The notes beneath the pieces are model-generated. The model was given only the letters and a program-made list of their open reading frames with translations, did no database searches and was not told the origin of the DNA. From JBBIPA01 sp963820495 (GTDB taxonomy: Bacteria > Chloroflexota > Dehalococcoidia > GIF9 > UBA5629), in NCBI GenBank assembly GCA_963820495.1, contig CAWGAF010000001.1, positions 620,001 to 684,000 of the forward strand: a stretch of DNA of 64,000 nucleotides, given 5' to 3'. Made by a program: the position numbers and the translations under genes. Every line of letters begins with the position of its first letter. Within the stretch, counting starts at the first letter, position 1. Positions 35,693 through 43,656 of the stretch are shown piece by piece.

Positions 35693-37102
35693 CTATACTG
35701 ATATTAGAAGTTGGTACAGATTGCCAGCGCTGCCAGCAGTAGCAGCAACGGTTTCACTTACCCCTGAACCTGCTGCACCACCTGCTACGGTTAAAGTGCC
35801 TGCGGTGATGGCTGCATAGATTAAGCAGATAGCGCCGCCACCACCGCCACCACCACCACCACCTGCACCGGTCTTGCTTGCGCCACAACCACCACCAGCA
35901 CCACCTTTGACTAAAGTTGCCGATTTTAGCCAGTGAATTATGAGGGTGGGGTGGTGTGCGACTCCCGAAGCGGTAGCTGCGCCTCCTGTGCCACCAGCAT
36001 AACCAGTAACCGAACCACCATTACCAGCACCACCTCCGTCTGAAGGGCTAGAAGTTCCGCCGGCATTTCCTGCAGAACCAGTCCCTGCTGCGCCAGTTCC
36101 ACCATTACCGCCTACTGCGGTTATCGTGCCATTGTTGGTTAAGGTGAAGGCAACGATTAACATAATACCTCCACCACTACCACCTCCTCCTCCGCCGTAT
36201 GCGTGGGTAGCACCAGCGATACTAGCGCCTAAGGTAGCCTCGGCTAAGGCAGTGCCTCCAGTGTGGCCTGATCCGTTGTTTCCTTTGCGCGATATTGTTC
36301 CGTTGTTGGTGAGAGTTCCTTTGACAAAGACTCTATAACCGCCAGTGGTTAAAGTAACGCCTCCATTAACAGTCAAGGTGTTATACATCATATCCCTGGT
36401 TAGTGTGATGTCGCCTGAGATAGTAACGTCTCCGTCTGATCCATCACCAAATAGAAAAAGCACACCGCCTGAAGTCTCTGGCTCTGTCCAACTGCCAATA
36501 CCATTAAGGTATAAAGCGGGATCGTCTGGAAATTTAGGGCAAAGTCCATGCTTAGCGATGCTGGCATCAAGGTCGGTGTTATCGTCTGGCTCGGCCAGGT
36601 CGTCAAGCTTAAGCTCATCGCTGCCCTCGTCCTGGTGGCTGGTGGCGTGGTCAAGTGGGGTCTGAGGATCGGCAAGCTCACCTGACAGTCCGTCAACATT
36701 TAGCTCATCGCTGCCTTCGTTCTGATGGCTGGTAGCATGGGCTGGCGGGGCTGTTTCCAGGTCGTCAATGTCTTCCTGGATGGTAGCTATATCTTCCTCT
36801 ACGGTGTTGACTGCGCTATTGAGGTCTGAGATAGCCTTAGCGGTGATATTAAGCTGGACATTAGCGCCTGCCTTATGGGTAGCTGCTGACGTGCTTTCCT
36901 GTGCTCTAACCACGGTAAAAGTGTCTGAGCTTCTATTGGTGACCTGCAGGATCTCGCTGTCAATGGAGATGTGGAAGGGATAAGTAGAGGGGAAGCGCGC
37001 TCCCTCTCCAGTAAGGACGGTAAGGGAAGCAGCCACTGCGGTGATGGCTGCTGCCAGCTTGCTATTGGCGTTGTTCTTGGGGACAAGGAACGTGGTGGTC
37101 AT
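35693..37102 (-). CDS. Gly-rich phage tail-fibre-like protein
   Basis: 469 residues. The N-terminal part (1-120) has an all-beta segment (SIDSEILQVTNRSSDTFTVVRAQE) and a short coiled coil. Residues about 119-175 carry two copies of a HATSHQxEGSDEL repeat known from phage fibre and structural proteins. The C-terminal half (about 240-469) is very rich in Gly, Ala and Thr (GGGGGGSGGGIML, TLTNNGTITAVGGNGG), like the polyglycine tips of tail fibres. It follows the hub gene in the same direction. The likely role is a receptor-binding or fibre protein; the GC-rich Gly runs suggest a flexible or helical tip. Confidence 0.75.
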   Translation of the reverse strand: MTTTFLVPKNNANSKLAAAITAVAASLTVLTGEGARFPSTYPFHISIDSEILQVTNRSSDTFTVVRAQESTSAATHKAGANVQLNITAKAISDLNSAVNTVEEDIATIQEDIDDLETAPPAHATSHQNEGSDELNVDGLSGELADPQTPLDHATSHQDEGSDELKLDDLAEPDDNTDLDASIAKHGLCPKFPDDPALYLNGIGSWTEPETSGGVLFLFGDGSDGDVTISGDITLTRDMMYNTLTVNGGVTLTTGGYRVFVKGTLTNNGTISRKGNNGSGHTGGTALAEATLGASIAGATHAYGGGGGGSGGGIMLIVAFTLTNNGTITAVGGNGGTGAAGTGSAGNAGGTSSPSDGGGAGNGGSVTGYAGGTGGAATASGVAHHPTLIIHWLKSATLVKGGAGGGCGASKTGAGGGGGGGGGGAICLIYAAITAGTLTVAGGAAGSGVSETVAATAGSAGNLYQLLISV

Positions 37103-37119
37103 TCTAGTTTCTTCCTCCT

Positions 37120-37273
37120 ACTCTGCGATTGCTTCGTCGCTCCGCTTCCTCGCAATGACAGGTGGGGATGTTCTTCGCAATGACAGTTTTCAACAAGGCA
37201 AGGTACTCGGAGACCTCCTTGAACTCCGAGATTGCCACGTCCCGATTACATCGGGACTCGCAATGACAGATTC
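37120..37273. repeat. Family A repeat
   Basis: GATTGCTTCGTCGCTCCGCTTCCTCGCAATGACAGG, then CTTCGCAATGACAG, CAAGGCAAGGTACTCGGAGACCTCC and GTCCCGATTACATCGGGAC-CTCGCAATGACAG. It starts 3 bases after the stop of the hub gene on the other side. Confidence 0.85.
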
Positions 37274-37275
37274 AT

Positions 37276-39162
37276 TTAGCTGCCTCCTGGGAAGTGGTAG
37301 GCGTAGGTGGGGCTATCGGCTGCCTGGGGGTAGACGATGTAAGCGTCCAGGCCATTGAAATAGATAACATCTGGCACCAGGTCCAGTAAGCGCTTTAGTA
37401 AGCCTGCGCCTGTCTCACCCCCCTTAACCTCCAGCTTGGGGTAAAGGGTGGTGATGTCTGTGCAGCGGGACTTATAGTCCAGTGTACCGCCGATGCACTC
37501 CATCAGCTTCTCGACGATGTCATAGACGGAATCGGTATCGCTGATCAGGTTAAACTCCTGCGGACCAGGAATAACGTATTCCTCCAGTAAACCCCAGGCG
37601 TCAATACAGTAAAGGGTGACGGTAGCCTCATTAGGCTCTCGGTCATAAACCCAGTCCTCGATGAAATACTTATTAGCCTGGGCGGTCTCATCCTCGGTGG
37701 TGCGGTAGCCGAAGGCAAACTCAACCCTGCTGCCTCTGTTGATGTGGGTTGATGGCAAGCTGGAATAAGTACCTTTGGAGTTGTCCAGGGTAATCTCAAG
37801 CTCGGAGCGCTTCATAGGTCTAATGGTTTCCTCGATGGCGATAACATCTGCCTGGGCGATTTCCTGACTATCCTCACTGGCGCCCGAGCCTGCGGTGGGG
37901 GTAGTCCAACCACTACCGGGTAGTGGAGAACGCCAAACCTCATTAGCTCTAGTACCCCAGATATAGGAGCTATCACAAGCCAGCGCTAAGCCATAGGTAC
38001 AACTTCCCTGCAGCTTATAGGCTTTACTCCAGTCGGCATCGTAGAAATCGGTACCATGCCTTAGCCTGAAAAACCACTTATCACCCTGCTTATAAGCTGA
38101 CAGGATGGGTGGAGCGCCTTCTGGCTGGGTGATGAAGGGAGCGTCCAGGTCAAGGTTATCGATAGCTCGGGCTGCAAAGATGGCAGAGATAAGAGTCCAG
38201 TTCTCCCTCCACTGGATACCATGACGCTGAAGATACCAGCGCTTGGCGGGGATAGTCTGGGGATCTCTCCCCTGTCGTCTATAAACTCCATGCTGAAAGC
38301 TCCTGTACTCGGCTGCTGCAGCCTCGAAGTCTGAGTAAGGGGGTAGACGTTCAATATACTGCTGTAGTAGCTCATCCTGATCAACAGTGGCTCTACCGGT
38401 ATTCAGGTACTCGGTACTACTCCAATTACCTGCGGTTACTCGATAACCGTCTCCGTAGACAATCCTGGCTAGCTGGAAGTTGCTACCGGTATTAACCAGG
38501 GCGATGATATTGTAGTCTCCGTCATAGTAGACAGCTAAACCTTCAACGGTGGGAGCGCTGGGCATAGATGAAGCGGAAATCCATAATCCACCAAGTCGTA
38601 GTTGAATCCAGAGGATACCTGCTGCTGAACCAACCAGGGCGCAAGTTCCGTCTGGCTTGTGGCAAGCTGCGATAGCGCTGGCGGGATTGCCACTGGTGGG
38701 TAGCAAGGTCTCAGCACCCCAGGAAGCACCATAGTCCGAGGACATAACGTATTTAGTCTGAGCGCCTAAAGCCTTAGTAAAGACGATAACCTCGGCACCA
38801 TGGGCAGCGATAGCAACTGGTATGCCTGAAGAGGTATTCATTATAGCGTTCCAGAAAGCGCCAAAGTCTGATTCAGGTCCAGGGCTGGCGACTCGCTGGT
38901 GGTAAATATTATTTAAGTAATAGCGGATACGGTTAAGGCTGCCGTCGCCGGCAATGGCGACTCCGTGGAAGTCCGGGGTAATGGTATCGGTCTCGTAGAG
39001 TTTAACCCAGTTAAACAGACCCCATTGCAAGCCTTCACTGGCTGCGCCTTCTGATCCGCCTGCCTTTTGGGGATGGCCGTACTGGCGGGCAACCAGGCTG
39101 ACTACTGGCAGGGCGGTTGCCTTCTTCTGCTCGTAGAGTAGAGTATCGGTTAAAGTTTTCAT
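37276..39162 (-). CDS. Phage tail hub/tip protein with a BNR-like insert
   Basis: 628 residues from the ATG at 39162; an upstream in-frame ATG at 39231 would add 23 residues read from a family A repeat and is rejected. The first half contains a sialidase/BNR-like section (YVMSSDYGASWGAETLLP, YDGDYNIIALV) suggesting a beta-propeller for surface binding. The second half (MKRSELEITLDNSKGTYSSL, INRGSRVEFAFGYRT, WVYDREPNEATVTLYCIDAWGLLEEY) matches the hub domain of siphovirus tail tips. The usual C-terminal part after the HFPGGS end is missing; a matching piece lies at 34647-35114. No tape-measure or distal-tail gene precedes it. Confidence 0.7.
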   Translation of the reverse strand: MKTLTDTLLYEQKKATALPVVSLVARQYGHPQKAGGSEGAASEGLQWGLFNWVKLYETDTITPDFHGVAIAGDGSLNRIRYYLNNIYHQRVASPGPESDFGAFWNAIMNTSSGIPVAIAAHGAEVIVFTKALGAQTKYVMSSDYGASWGAETLLPTSGNPASAIAACHKPDGTCALVGSAAGILWIQLRLGGLWISASSMPSAPTVEGLAVYYDGDYNIIALVNTGSNFQLARIVYGDGYRVTAGNWSSTEYLNTGRATVDQDELLQQYIERLPPYSDFEAAAAEYRSFQHGVYRRQGRDPQTIPAKRWYLQRHGIQWRENWTLISAIFAARAIDNLDLDAPFITQPEGAPPILSAYKQGDKWFFRLRHGTDFYDADWSKAYKLQGSCTYGLALACDSSYIWGTRANEVWRSPLPGSGWTTPTAGSGASEDSQEIAQADVIAIEETIRPMKRSELEITLDNSKGTYSSLPSTHINRGSRVEFAFGYRTTEDETAQANKYFIEDWVYDREPNEATVTLYCIDAWGLLEEYVIPGPQEFNLISDTDSVYDIVEKLMECIGGTLDYKSRCTDITTLYPKLEVKGGETGAGLLKRLLDLVPDVIYFNGLDAYIVYPQAADSPTYAYHFPGGS

Positions 39163-39169
39163 ATGCTTT

Positions 39170-39345
39170 CCCCTGTCATTGCGAGTCCCGATGTAATCGG
39201 GGCGTGGCAATCGTTTAGTCTTTCCCTCCAACCTAGAGATTGCTTCGTCGCTCCGCTCCTCGCAATGACAGGGGGGAAAGGACTCGCACTGACAGAATGA
39301 AAAAAGCTGGCAATGACAGAAAGACAGAAAGATGGCAATGACATT
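39170..39345. repeat. Family A composite repeat
   Basis: TGTCATTGCGAG with insert TCCCGATGTAATCGGGG, GTGGCAATCG, central CCAACCTAGAGATTGC, then GATTGCTTCGTCGCTCCGC and CTCGCAATGACAGG. A degraded tail runs to 39343 (TGGCAATGACA repeated). The two arms pair to a long hairpin. Confidence 0.85.
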
Positions 39346-39347
39346 TG

Positions 39348-40196
39348 TTACCTACAAAGCTTCAACAGTTCTGCTGCCACTTCTCCCAGCATATAAAGGT
39401 TTTGGTTGCTAACTGCTAAAGCAGTTTTCCAGTTAAAGCCTCGTTTGACATACTCGGCTAAGGACTGGATTTCCAAACTCTTTGTCCTGATGCGCTCGAA
39501 GTCCAGGTAAGCGGTGTAATAGGCTTCACCTAAAGCCAGGGCTTTATGCTTAAGGTTGCTGAAGCTGCCACAGGTGGATTGGTGGGTGGGGCAACCTGGC
39601 TCCTGCACCTTCTCCTGGGCTTCTCTGAAACTATAACCCCAGATAGCGCTAAACCTGGCGTCTGCCTTCATGGTAAGGTAGTCCCAAAAGTCAACGGCGT
39701 GCTCGATATAGTCGCACTTGGTATCCGCGCCTGAGTTCATAGCCTGGTAAAGCTCGGTGGATTCGTTTAGTACTCCGTAGGTGATGGGGGCTTTCTTCTT
39801 TACCTGCTCATCGAAAGCCTGTACATCCCATGGCTGCGGGGCTGGTTCTAAAACGGTGCTGGTCGCTGGTCGCTCGTCGCTAGTGGTCTGCTGGCTATTC
39901 ACCTGAGCGGGCTGGCTGGTGTTTAAGGCCTGGGCTGGTAGCGAACCATTAACCACTCCATTAGAGGCGGAATTTTTAAGCCTGGTGTTGTCGTTGATGC
40001 CTTCAACTATGGTGTAGCCGATGCCTCCAACCAGGGCTATCAGTGTCGGTAGAAACTCCTGCGCCAGTCCGATAAGGCTGGCCTGGGTCTCGGTGTTGGT
40101 GACCATGATCTGGATTATGGCGATGATGATGGGCAGGATAACCGAAGCGCTGTACTTCTTCTTGCCTGCCATAAAATTGTTTAGTGCGTTACTCAT
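39348..40196 (-). CDS. Membrane protein in the phage-like operon
   Basis: 282 residues. Two N-terminal hydrophobic segments (about 15-35 YSASVILPIIIAIIQIMVTN and 45-65 FLPTLIALVGGIGYTIVEG), a linker rich in N, Q, S and T (about 80-120, parts of it encoded by TCGCTGGTCGCTCGTCGC-like repeats), and a soluble domain with five Cys (CDYIEHAVDFWDYLTMKADARFSAIWGYSFREAQ, PGCPTHQSTCGS, LLKLCR). The N-terminal part is holin-like in size, but the large C-terminal domain is unusual and unrecognised. It sits where tail genes are expected. GGAGG lies before the ATG. Function unknown. Confidence 0.65.
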   Translation of the reverse strand: MSNALNNFMAGKKKYSASVILPIIIAIIQIMVTNTETQASLIGLAQEFLPTLIALVGGIGYTIVEGINDNTRLKNSASNGVVNGSLPAQALNTSQPAQVNSQQTTSDERPATSTVLEPAPQPWDVQAFDEQVKKKAPITYGVLNESTELYQAMNSGADTKCDYIEHAVDFWDYLTMKADARFSAIWGYSFREAQEKVQEPGCPTHQSTCGSFSNLKHKALALGEAYYTAYLDFERIRTKSLEIQSLAEYVKRGFNWKTALAVSNQNLYMLGEVAAELLKLCR

Positions 40197-40212
40197 TTGC
40201 TTTTCCTCCTGT

Positions 40213-40274
40213 TTTGTCGCTCGTTATTCGTCGCTCGTCGCTCGTCGCTCGTCGCTCGTGGCTCGTCGCTCGTG
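40213..40274 (+). repeat. 7-bp tandem repeat (TCGTCGC / TCGTGGC)
   Basis: About eight head-to-tail copies of GTCGCTC/GTGGCTC in the 87-base gap between two phage-like genes. Related wording occurs inside the next gene (39865-39890) and at 41493. It could expand or shrink by slippage. It lies upstream of the membrane-protein gene start, so it could alter its expression. Confidence 0.8.
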
Positions 40275-40283
40275 GCTCGTGTG

Positions 40284-40685
40284 CTAGACAAGTACTGCCA
40301 GAGCATCGGGCAGGGGCTTACCTGCTTTCAGGTAGTGGCTGGCCAGGTGCTTAGCTGCTGCTAATATCTGGAACTCGTCTGCCTGGACTCTCTGTCCTTC
40401 AACGCCCTGCCGGGACAGGTAAGCAACCATAAAGGGCATGTTCTCCCAGTCAACGGTATGCTCATAGCCTATCTTGCCCTTGATGGCACGGTAGACCTGC
40501 CTGTTATGATGGGATAGTTTCCATGTAAGCGGATCTTCCTTATCACCTACCAGGGCGAAGGCTTGCCAGGGTAAACCGTCTCTGACTGGCTGCGCCTCCT
40601 CATGCTCGGTGAACTCATCCTCCTGGATGGTGGGGGTGATAACCTCAACCTTCCTGAGCTTGCCTCTTTTCACTGTAGTAGTCAT
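40284..40685 (-). CDS. Unknown protein of the phage head-tail region
   Basis: 133 residues, acidic N-terminus, no membrane segment: VEVITPTIQEDEFTEHEEAQPVRDGLPWQAFALVGDKEDPLTWKLSHHNRQVYRAIKGKIGYEHTVDWENMPFMVAYLSRQGVEGQRVQADEFQILAAAKHLASHYLKAGKPLPDALAVLV. I do not recognise a family. It follows the connector gene after 13 bases, so a neck, tail-completion or host-interaction role is possible, judged only by position. Confidence 0.65.
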   Translation of the reverse strand: MTTTVKRGKLRKVEVITPTIQEDEFTEHEEAQPVRDGLPWQAFALVGDKEDPLTWKLSHHNRQVYRAIKGKIGYEHTVDWENMPFMVAYLSRQGVEGQRVQADEFQILAAAKHLASHYLKAGKPLPDALAVLV

Positions 40686-40698
40686 AAATTCCTCCTAT

Positions 40699-41289
40699 CT
40701 AGTATTCCTCTGAGATAAGCTTATTCACTTTTAGTTTGCTCTTTGCTTTTTTGCATCCCTCCTGGAACTCTTTTAGCCTGGCTCTGGCCCAGGAGAGATA
40801 GTCACGGTCGACGTCTTCTCCGCCGTAGTTGGCTCTGTTAGTGGAGTACTGCGACTGCGCTAAGGCGGCGTAAGCTGCAGCACCCAGCGCGACCAGGTCT
40901 TCATGCCTGGTGGGGATGGTAGACGTATCTCCATCCAGGGTATGAATAGCAGTCCAATAGACATAGCAATCCTCACCATCTCCCTGGGTTTCCAGGAAGT
41001 ACAAAGTATCCTGATAGACTTCAAAACGGGTAAACGCTCTCGGTTCGCTATCTACCGGGAACTCCACCTTATCAACTGAGACTCTATCGGTGAGAGTGCT
41101 AATATCAAGCTCGATGCTACCATCATCGGTGGCGACGGTAGATTTCATTTCCCTGGGGCAGTACTGAGAAAACTCCTTGACTGCTTTGGCAATGGCGCGG
41201 TCGATTTCATCGTCTGTCCAGCGATAGTTGCTGGCATCCTCATCTTTGAGGTCACGCCTGACATTGGTTCTCATTTCTGATAGGTTCAT
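40699..41289 (-). CDS. Phage head-tail connector/adaptor-like protein
   Basis: 196 residues. The N-terminal helical part MNLSEMRTNVRRDLKDEDASNYRWTDDEIDRAIAKAVKEFSQYCPREM is typical of gp6-like head-tail adaptors (L-x-x-x-R-x-x-L-x-D-x-x-x-x-x-x-W-[ST]-D-x-E-[IL]-D-x-x-I). The middle is beta-rich (STVATDDGSIELDISTLTDRVSVDKVEFP), and the C-terminal helical part holds LVALGAAAYAALAQSQYS. It follows the decoration protein gene in the capsid operon, where connectors normally sit. It would plug the portal and link it to the tail. Confidence 0.75.
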   Translation of the reverse strand: MNLSEMRTNVRRDLKDEDASNYRWTDDEIDRAIAKAVKEFSQYCPREMKSTVATDDGSIELDISTLTDRVSVDKVEFPVDSEPRAFTRFEVYQDTLYFLETQGDGEDCYVYWTAIHTLDGDTSTIPTRHEDLVALGAAAYAALAQSQYSTNRANYGGEDVDRDYLSWARARLKEFQEGCKKAKSKLKVNKLISEEY

Positions 41290-41296
41290 TTTTTCA

Positions 41297-41470
41297 ACTC
41301 ACCCCTTGTGTCCCACTCCCCTCAAGGAGAGGGGGAAAGAGTTTTATCTCGAAGGGGCAAGCCCCTTCGAGCTTCCCCGTATATTCCACTAACTGGTAGG
41401 GGGAAGGTTGCTCAAGCTTTCCCCCTACCGGCTTAAAAGGAGGTATAAGATGCCTGGGGGGGGCGGTAGT
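41297..41470. repeat. Family B repeat
   Basis: CTCACCCCTTGTGTCCCACTCCCCTC-AAGGAGAGGGGG, then GAAGGGGCAAGCCCCTTCGAGCTTCCCC, a second GGGGGAAGG...CCCCCTACCGG palindrome and CCTGGGGG..CCCCAGG. It lies between connector and decoration genes, which share the minus strand. Confidence 0.8.
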
Positions 41471-41532
41471 CCCCAGGCTCATTCGAAGCCAGTCGCTTGT
41501 AGCTCGTGGGTTTGAACCTCCCCTTCCTAAGT

Positions 41533-41946
41533 TTAACTGGATAAGCTGTCGACTCTGCTGTTCAGGAAAAACATCACCAGGGTAGCGGATAGGGCTATGC
41601 CGATGATGGTGTTACAATCACCTGTCGTGCTTGGTGCGGTTTGGGTGATCCCTCCATAACTGGTACCCTCGGCTACGTAGACTGGGCTACCTGCGGTAGC
41701 GCCTGTGTAGCCATCGACAACTGCTCTAGGCGACACAGGTATTACCTCGCCTATAGCGCCATCTTTCAGCGCTACAACTCTGCCCTGAATAGCAATGCCT
41801 ACGGTGGCTAATGCCAATTTCCACCCTGAGCTATAGCCTAAAACATCACCACGTTTACAAGCCTCTGCCAGGGTAACCGTAGGCGGATAAGGTCCTACTC
41901 CTGAGTCAACAATCTGTCTGTCTTTTCCCGGGTCTGCAAATGCCAT
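41533..41946 (-). CDS. Capsid decoration/stabilisation-like protein
   Basis: 137 residues rich in Gly, Ala, Val and Thr: DSGVGPYPPTVTLAEACKRGDVLGYSSGWKLALATVGIAIQGRVVALKDGAIGEVIPVSPRAVVDGYTGATAGSPVYVAEGTSYGGITQTAPSTTGDCNTIIGIALSATLVMFFL. The [DR]-x-G-D-V-L-G-Y-[SD] / GxPVYVxEG / IGIALSxT pattern is that of the DUF2190-type or similar beta-tulip head proteins found next to capsid genes. It directly follows the major capsid gene. It probably coats the capsid surface. Confidence 0.72.
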   Translation of the reverse strand: MAFADPGKDRQIVDSGVGPYPPTVTLAEACKRGDVLGYSSGWKLALATVGIAIQGRVVALKDGAIGEVIPVSPRAVVDGYTGATAGSPVYVAEGTSYGGITQTAPSTTGDCNTIIGIALSATLVMFFLNSRVDSLSS

Positions 41947-41969
41947 GTTTTTTCTCCTTTCTTTTTTAT

Positions 41970-42060
41970 TTCAACCTCACCCCCCTGTCCCCTCTCCTTC
42001 AAAGGAGAGGGGATAAGATTTCCTATTCCGAAGGGGCTTTGCCCCTTCGAGCTTCCCCTT
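41970..42060. repeat. Family B repeat between capsid and decoration genes
   Basis: CTCACCCCCCTGTCCCCTCTCCTTC-AAAGGAGAGGGG stem, then CGAAGGGGCTTTGCCCCTTCG. It sits within the 204-base gap after the major capsid gene. The stem could act as a partial terminator or mRNA end, leaving more capsid than downstream transcript. Confidence 0.75.
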
Positions 42061-42150
42061 TTATTTATCTCTCCTACCCAAGCCCATCATTTTTACGCCC
42101 CAGCATTATTCTGATTACATATCTGAAAGAATGCCGGCGGGTGCTACCCG

Positions 42151-43074
42151 CTAGTCCTGTACTCCGATTAGGGCTGCTGCCTTGACAGTGCTGAACAAGG
42201 CAAGGCTGACATACCACTTAATGCGGGTGCGTGTGGCGTCTTTGGATTCCATCTGTCCGATGGGGACAATCTGTAATCCGCCTGGGCTGGTCAAGCCAAC
42301 AAGTCCGCTCTCTCCGAATTGCACAGCGTAGATTACCGAGTTAGCGCCTCCGGTGACGGCGGTCTCCACGCTGCCAGCTACAGTGTGGGTGTCCAGCTGG
42401 AAGTCACTGACGGATATAGGTATGCCATTGTAGAACTGGACAAACTCACCAAGAGCGCCCTTGCCTACTTCCAGGTTGTTGCCGGCAGCCCTGGCCAGAG
42501 CGTTGATCTTCCTGCGGGACCGGCGGGACATAAGCAGCAAATCAGGCTTACCGCCTTTGACAGCATCGATAAGCTCGTCAAGCTTGGCTAGTGTCAAAGT
42601 GGCACTGGTAGCGCCCATAGCGATAAGCTGAGCGCTGGCTGCGGCGGTGTTGATGATATTCCTCAGTCCGTCAAACTGGTTAGCATCGGCGCTATCATCG
42701 CCATAGAGGAACTTGTCCTCAAGCTCGTGCCTGATGGCTTTGGCGGTTAGCTCTATAATGGCTGCCTCAATGTCCTGGATATTGGAGCGGGTCTGCTTGA
42801 TGTACTCATCGACATCGGCATTCTGGCCAAGTATCTTGAGGGTAGCGGTTACCTGGCTGAAAGCGATGGCGGGGCTGGTAGCCCAATCATCATTGGCTGC
42901 GTGCCATTCGGCTGCGGGAAGCGCGCTCTCCCGGTTATAGGTCAAGGCATTGCCTACTATCTCAACGAAGGGTAGGTTCTGGAGTAGCGGGCTATCCTTG
43001 ATAATGGTCTCAATGACGCCTTGCAACAGGACATCATTACTAAGTTTGGCTGCTTCGGTTAATGTGGTTGCCAT
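42151..43074 (-). CDS. HK97-fold major capsid protein
   Basis: 307 residues. The pattern fits phage capsid proteins of the HK97 fold: an N-arm (TLTEAAKLSNDVLLQGVIETIIKDSPLLQNLPFVEI), ALTYNRESALPAAEWHAAND, the long spine helix (DIEAAIIELTAKAIRHELEDKFLYGD), and the P-domain with LLLMSRRSRRKINALARAAGN and VQFYNGIPISVSDFQ, ending in IKWYVSLALFSTVKAAALIGVQD. The gene lies directly downstream of a scaffold-like gene and the portal gene in the canonical order. No protease gene is seen and the N-arm has no obvious long delta domain, so maturation may not need cleavage. Confidence 0.85.
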   Translation of the reverse strand: MATTLTEAAKLSNDVLLQGVIETIIKDSPLLQNLPFVEIVGNALTYNRESALPAAEWHAANDDWATSPAIAFSQVTATLKILGQNADVDEYIKQTRSNIQDIEAAIIELTAKAIRHELEDKFLYGDDSADANQFDGLRNIINTAAASAQLIAMGATSATLTLAKLDELIDAVKGGKPDLLLMSRRSRRKINALARAAGNNLEVGKGALGEFVQFYNGIPISVSDFQLDTHTVAGSVETAVTGGANSVIYAVQFGESGLVGLTSPGGLQIVPIGQMESKDATRTRIKWYVSLALFSTVKAAALIGVQD

Positions 43075-43113
43075 ATTCTATTCACTTCTCCTTATTAGTG
43101 TATTTTGTGCGCT

Positions 43114-43632
43114 CTATGCGCTCTTTTTTCGGGCTTTCTCGATGCCCTGAGTTATTTTCTCCCTGGTGGTCATGGTCGAGGTATCGGGTGGGGTTCTACC
43201 TGGAGCACCAGCGGGGATAGTGGTCTGCTGGATTTCCAGGGTCAGGCCTTCCTTAATCTTGCCAACAAGGGAGTTGGCTTTCTCTGTGGCCTGGTCAATA
43301 TCGGCGATGGTATTTCCCAAAATCATTTCAGCGGGAATAAGGGGATTAACCTTAAGGACCTGACTGCGGTAAGCGCCTACGGCTGCTTCGAAGTTGGCGG
43401 TAAGCGAAGCGAAGCTTTTCTCCTTCTCGGCGACTGCTGTCTTCAAGCCTTCGGCTTCTTCGCCCTTAGCCTGGACATCTGCCTCAAGCGCTGCGATGCG
43501 TTCCTTAAGGGGCTGAGTAGCCTGGTTGACCAGCTCGGGGGCTTTGGCTTTCTCGGCCTCCAGGTCTGCCTTAAGCTGGTCAAAGGCTTCCTGGGTGATT
43601 TCGGGGGTATTGGTGTTGTTTTCATTACCCAA
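43114..43632 (-). CDS. Capsid scaffold-like coiled-coil protein
   Basis: 172 residues, strongly charged and helical: ITQEAFDQLKADLEAEKAKAPELVNQATQPLKERIAALEADVQAKGEEAEGLKTAVAEKEKSFASL is a long coiled coil (about 12-80). A C-terminal basic stretch (MTTREKITQGIEKARKKSA) could bind the capsid protein. It sits between the portal and major capsid genes where scaffolds lie. Long frames on the opposite strand here are shadows produced by GC-biased codons. Confidence 0.78.
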   Translation of the reverse strand: MGNENNTNTPEITQEAFDQLKADLEAEKAKAPELVNQATQPLKERIAALEADVQAKGEEAEGLKTAVAEKEKSFASLTANFEAAVGAYRSQVLKVNPLIPAEMILGNTIADIDQATEKANSLVGKIKEGLTLEIQQTTIPAGAPGRTPPDTSTMTTREKITQGIEKARKKSA

Positions 43633-43656
43633 TTATGTTTCCTCCAAACATTTGTT

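Noticed and set aside
40213..40274. Possible CRISPR array
   Set aside because: The units are 7 bases long and head to tail with no spacers.
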